Shown in pieces: positions 5,156 to 6,516 of a stretch of DNA of 6,516 nt. How positions within the stretch are numbered: position 1 is the first letter of the stretch; each line of letters starts with the position of its first letter. Source of the DNA: Actinomycetes bacterium (GTDB lineage Bacteria > Actinomycetota > Acidimicrobiia > Acidimicrobiales > RAAP-2); NCBI GenBank assembly GCA_021805305.1, contig JAJZFO010000001.1:1-6516 (forward strand), in the 5' to 3' direction. A program made the translations under genes and the position numbers. Under the pieces are notes generated by a model. It saw nothing but the letters and a program-made list of their open reading frames with translations, was not told where the DNA came from and searched no databases.

Positions 5156-6481
5156 CTACTTGATGCCGTCCGCGCGAAGCACCGCCAGGCACGAGGCCGT
5201 CGTGGTGCAGTTGGTGACGTCGCCGAGCACCTTGGCCGACAGGGGAGTGCCCTGAACCTCGTTGCCCGTGCTCGCGTTGGCGATGAAGGGCGCGTAGGGG
5301 CCAAAGGTGTTGTGGAACTTGTTGTAGTCGATGCTCCCGCTCGCGCCCTCGTAGTTGATCTTCTTGTGGGCCTTGATCAGGTTGACGCAACTGGCGTAGG
5401 AGTAGCACGCCGTCCCCGGAGGATTGGTCACCTTGGTCATGTCTCCCGCGACGGTGGTGCCGTTGAAGGTCTTGGCGTAGGTGTCGGCCAGGGCCAGGGT
5501 GATCACCGCGTCGTAGGCGTAGTTGGCGCCCGACAGGGGACCCGCCGCCGCCTGGCTCGGGAACATCTTCTTGAACCCGGCCATGAACACGTTGTTGGCG
5601 GTGCCGGTGACCGAGGTCCCCATCACCGAGGTCAGCGTCGAGTGTGCTCGAGCCGTGCCGAAGGCCTTGATGTAGTCGCTACTCGTCGTCACGTCCGTGC
5701 CGATCCAGGGGATCTTCGAACCCAGCTGGCTGAACTCCGTCGAGAGCACGGCCACGGTGGGCGCGTCGGTCTGCGAGAAGATCACCTGGGGCTTGTCCGA
5801 GATGACTTGGGCCACCGTGTTGGTGTAGGACGACTGGTCCGCAGTGATGATGTAGGTGTGGATCACCGTGCCGCCGAGCTTGATGAACGTCGTCTTGACC
5901 GGCGCCACGATGGTCTGGGCCGCCGCGTCGGAGTAGAACAGCAGGTCGGCGGTCTTGTAGCCCTTGATGTGCGCATAGGTCGCCATCGCCACGCCGAGCT
6001 GGGAGTCCGACGGGCTGTCGCGGAACAAGTACGGGTCCGTCTGGTGGTCGCGACCGGTGTCGCCCCCTTGGAACTCGTCAATGATCTTGTTCGCCTTCAA
6101 CACCGGTTCCACCGCGTTGATCTCCTGCGTGGTCGGTCCGATGATGCCCGCGATCCCACCGCCCGAGAGCAGCTTGAGCAGGGCGGTCTTGCCCTCCACC
6201 GGGTCACACCCCGTGTCGCCCTGTGGAATCGAGAGTTTCTTGCCGAGGACCCCGCCCGCCGCGTTGACCTGCGCCTGGGCGATCTGGGCACCCTGATAGA
6301 TGCCCTCGCCCAGACTGGCCAGCGGTCCGGTGAAGCACGACAAGACGCCGTACGACACGGTGCCCGAGGATGCTCCAGCATTCGCGCTCAGTCCGACCGT
6401 GAGTCCCGTGCCGGCCAACGTGGCGAGCGCCAACGCGCTCGACATGGTGCGCACGGAGACGAATCTGTTTCTCTTTCTCAC
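5156..6481 (-). CDS. ABC transporter substrate-binding protein, LivK/branched-chain amino acid type
   Basis: This is a 441-residue exported type I periplasmic-binding-fold protein, the solute receptor of an ABC importer. The signal peptide has a basic n-region (MRKRNRFVSVR), a hydrophobic core at about residues 14-31 and a cleavage region SANAGA, so cleavage is likely after A35 or A37. It contains no lipobox cysteine. The mature domain shows the family pattern: 'YGVLSCFTGPLASLGEGIYQ' (44-63), 'AQVNAAGGVLGKKLSI' (70-85), 'IAGIIGPTTQEINAVEPVL' (110-128), 'YLFRDSPSDSQLG' (151-163) and 'NYAYDAVITLALA' (320-332). Six cysteines (49, 92, 359, 365, 425, 431) could form three disulfides. The start is GTG at 6481, preceded by AAAGGGGGGG with a 6-base spacer. 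No permease or ATPase gene lies downstream; they may be upstream of the window or elsewhere. Despite the family name, substrates include amides, urea and aromatic acids as well as amino acids, so the ligand is open. Confidence 0.93.
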   Translation of the reverse strand: MRKRNRFVSVRTMSSALALATLAGTGLTVGLSANAGASSGTVSYGVLSCFTGPLASLGEGIYQGAQIAQAQVNAAGGVLGKKLSIPQGDTGCDPVEGKTALLKLLSGGGIAGIIGPTTQEINAVEPVLKANKIIDEFQGGDTGRDHQTDPYLFRDSPSDSQLGVAMATYAHIKGYKTADLLFYSDAAAQTIVAPVKTTFIKLGGTVIHTYIITADQSSYTNTVAQVISDKPQVIFSQTDAPTVAVLSTEFSQLGSKIPWIGTDVTTSSDYIKAFGTARAHSTLTSVMGTSVTGTANNVFMAGFKKMFPSQAAAGPLSGANYAYDAVITLALADTYAKTFNGTTVAGDMTKVTNPPGTACYSYASCVNLIKAHKKINYEGASGSIDYNKFHNTFGPYAPFIANASTGNEVQGTPLSAKVLGDVTNCTTTASCLAVLRADGIK

Positions 6482-6487
6482 TTCATT

Positions 6488-6497
6488 CCCCCCCTTT
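6488..6497 (-). promoter_or_regulatory. Ribosome binding site of the substrate-binding protein gene
   Basis: On the minus strand, AAAGGGGGGG ends 6 bases before GTG at 6481 and fixes that codon as the start rather than the in-frame ATG 12 codons later. An out-of-frame ATG AAG TGA overlaps the start codon; it is probably chance. Confidence 0.65.
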
Positions 6498-6516
6498 AGT
6501 TTGTTGCCTCTCTGAT

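Noticed and set aside
4979..6499. 506-codon open frame on the plus strand, antisense to the substrate-binding protein and part of the CoA-transferase
   Set aside because: Its product is a low-complexity Arg/Gly/Val/Asp-rich string with no family pattern, whereas the minus strand encodes textbook binding-protein sequence with a signal peptide and ribosome binding site. Long antisense frames are expected with strong G/C third-position bias.

Overview
The window is high-GC bacterial DNA with strong G/C third-position bias and common GTG/TTG starts. It holds one partial and six complete genes. The style (a PadR regulator coupled to a membrane protein, a probable leaderless transcript, a CaiB-type CoA-transferase next to a crotonase, a LivK-type binding protein) suggests a high-GC actinomycete. 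An acidimicrobial-like lineage is possible, but no taxonomic marker is present, so this is inference.

Layout. At the left edge, on the minus strand, lies the N-terminus of a beta-lactamase-fold serine hydrolase (180-1), cut off just before its catalytic motif. Divergent from it is a two-gene unit on the plus strand: a PadR-family repressor (319-684) and a six-helix membrane protein (681-1634) that starts inside the repressor's stop codon. The PadR gene has a near-consensus promoter (TTGACG, 17 bases, TAATAT) whose expected start point falls on the ATG, and the promoter spacer is filled with interlocking inverted repeats that look like an operator. A repeat-rich gap (1635-1938) follows. Next is a cation diffusion facilitator (CDF)-like transporter (1939-2862) with an unusual set of metal-site residues.

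The right half is entirely minus strand and is read from right to left: an exported LivK-type substrate-binding protein (6481-5156), a long nested hairpin (5145-5090), a type III CoA-transferase (5041-3848) and a crotonase-superfamily protein (3775-2894) that converges on the CDF gene with 31 bases between them. The CoA-transferase and crotonase are a plausible pair for activating and then transforming an organic acid as its CoA thioester. The neighbouring binding protein may capture that acid or a related compound, but the hairpin between them suggests separate or attenuated transcription.

No RNA genes, insertion sequences, CRISPR arrays, attachment sites or replication origins are visible. 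I found no clearly new system. The points most worth a second look are the altered metal-site residues in the CDF-like protein, the crotonase lacking one catalytic glutamate, and the PadR promoter/operator layout with its coupled, uncharacterised membrane protein.
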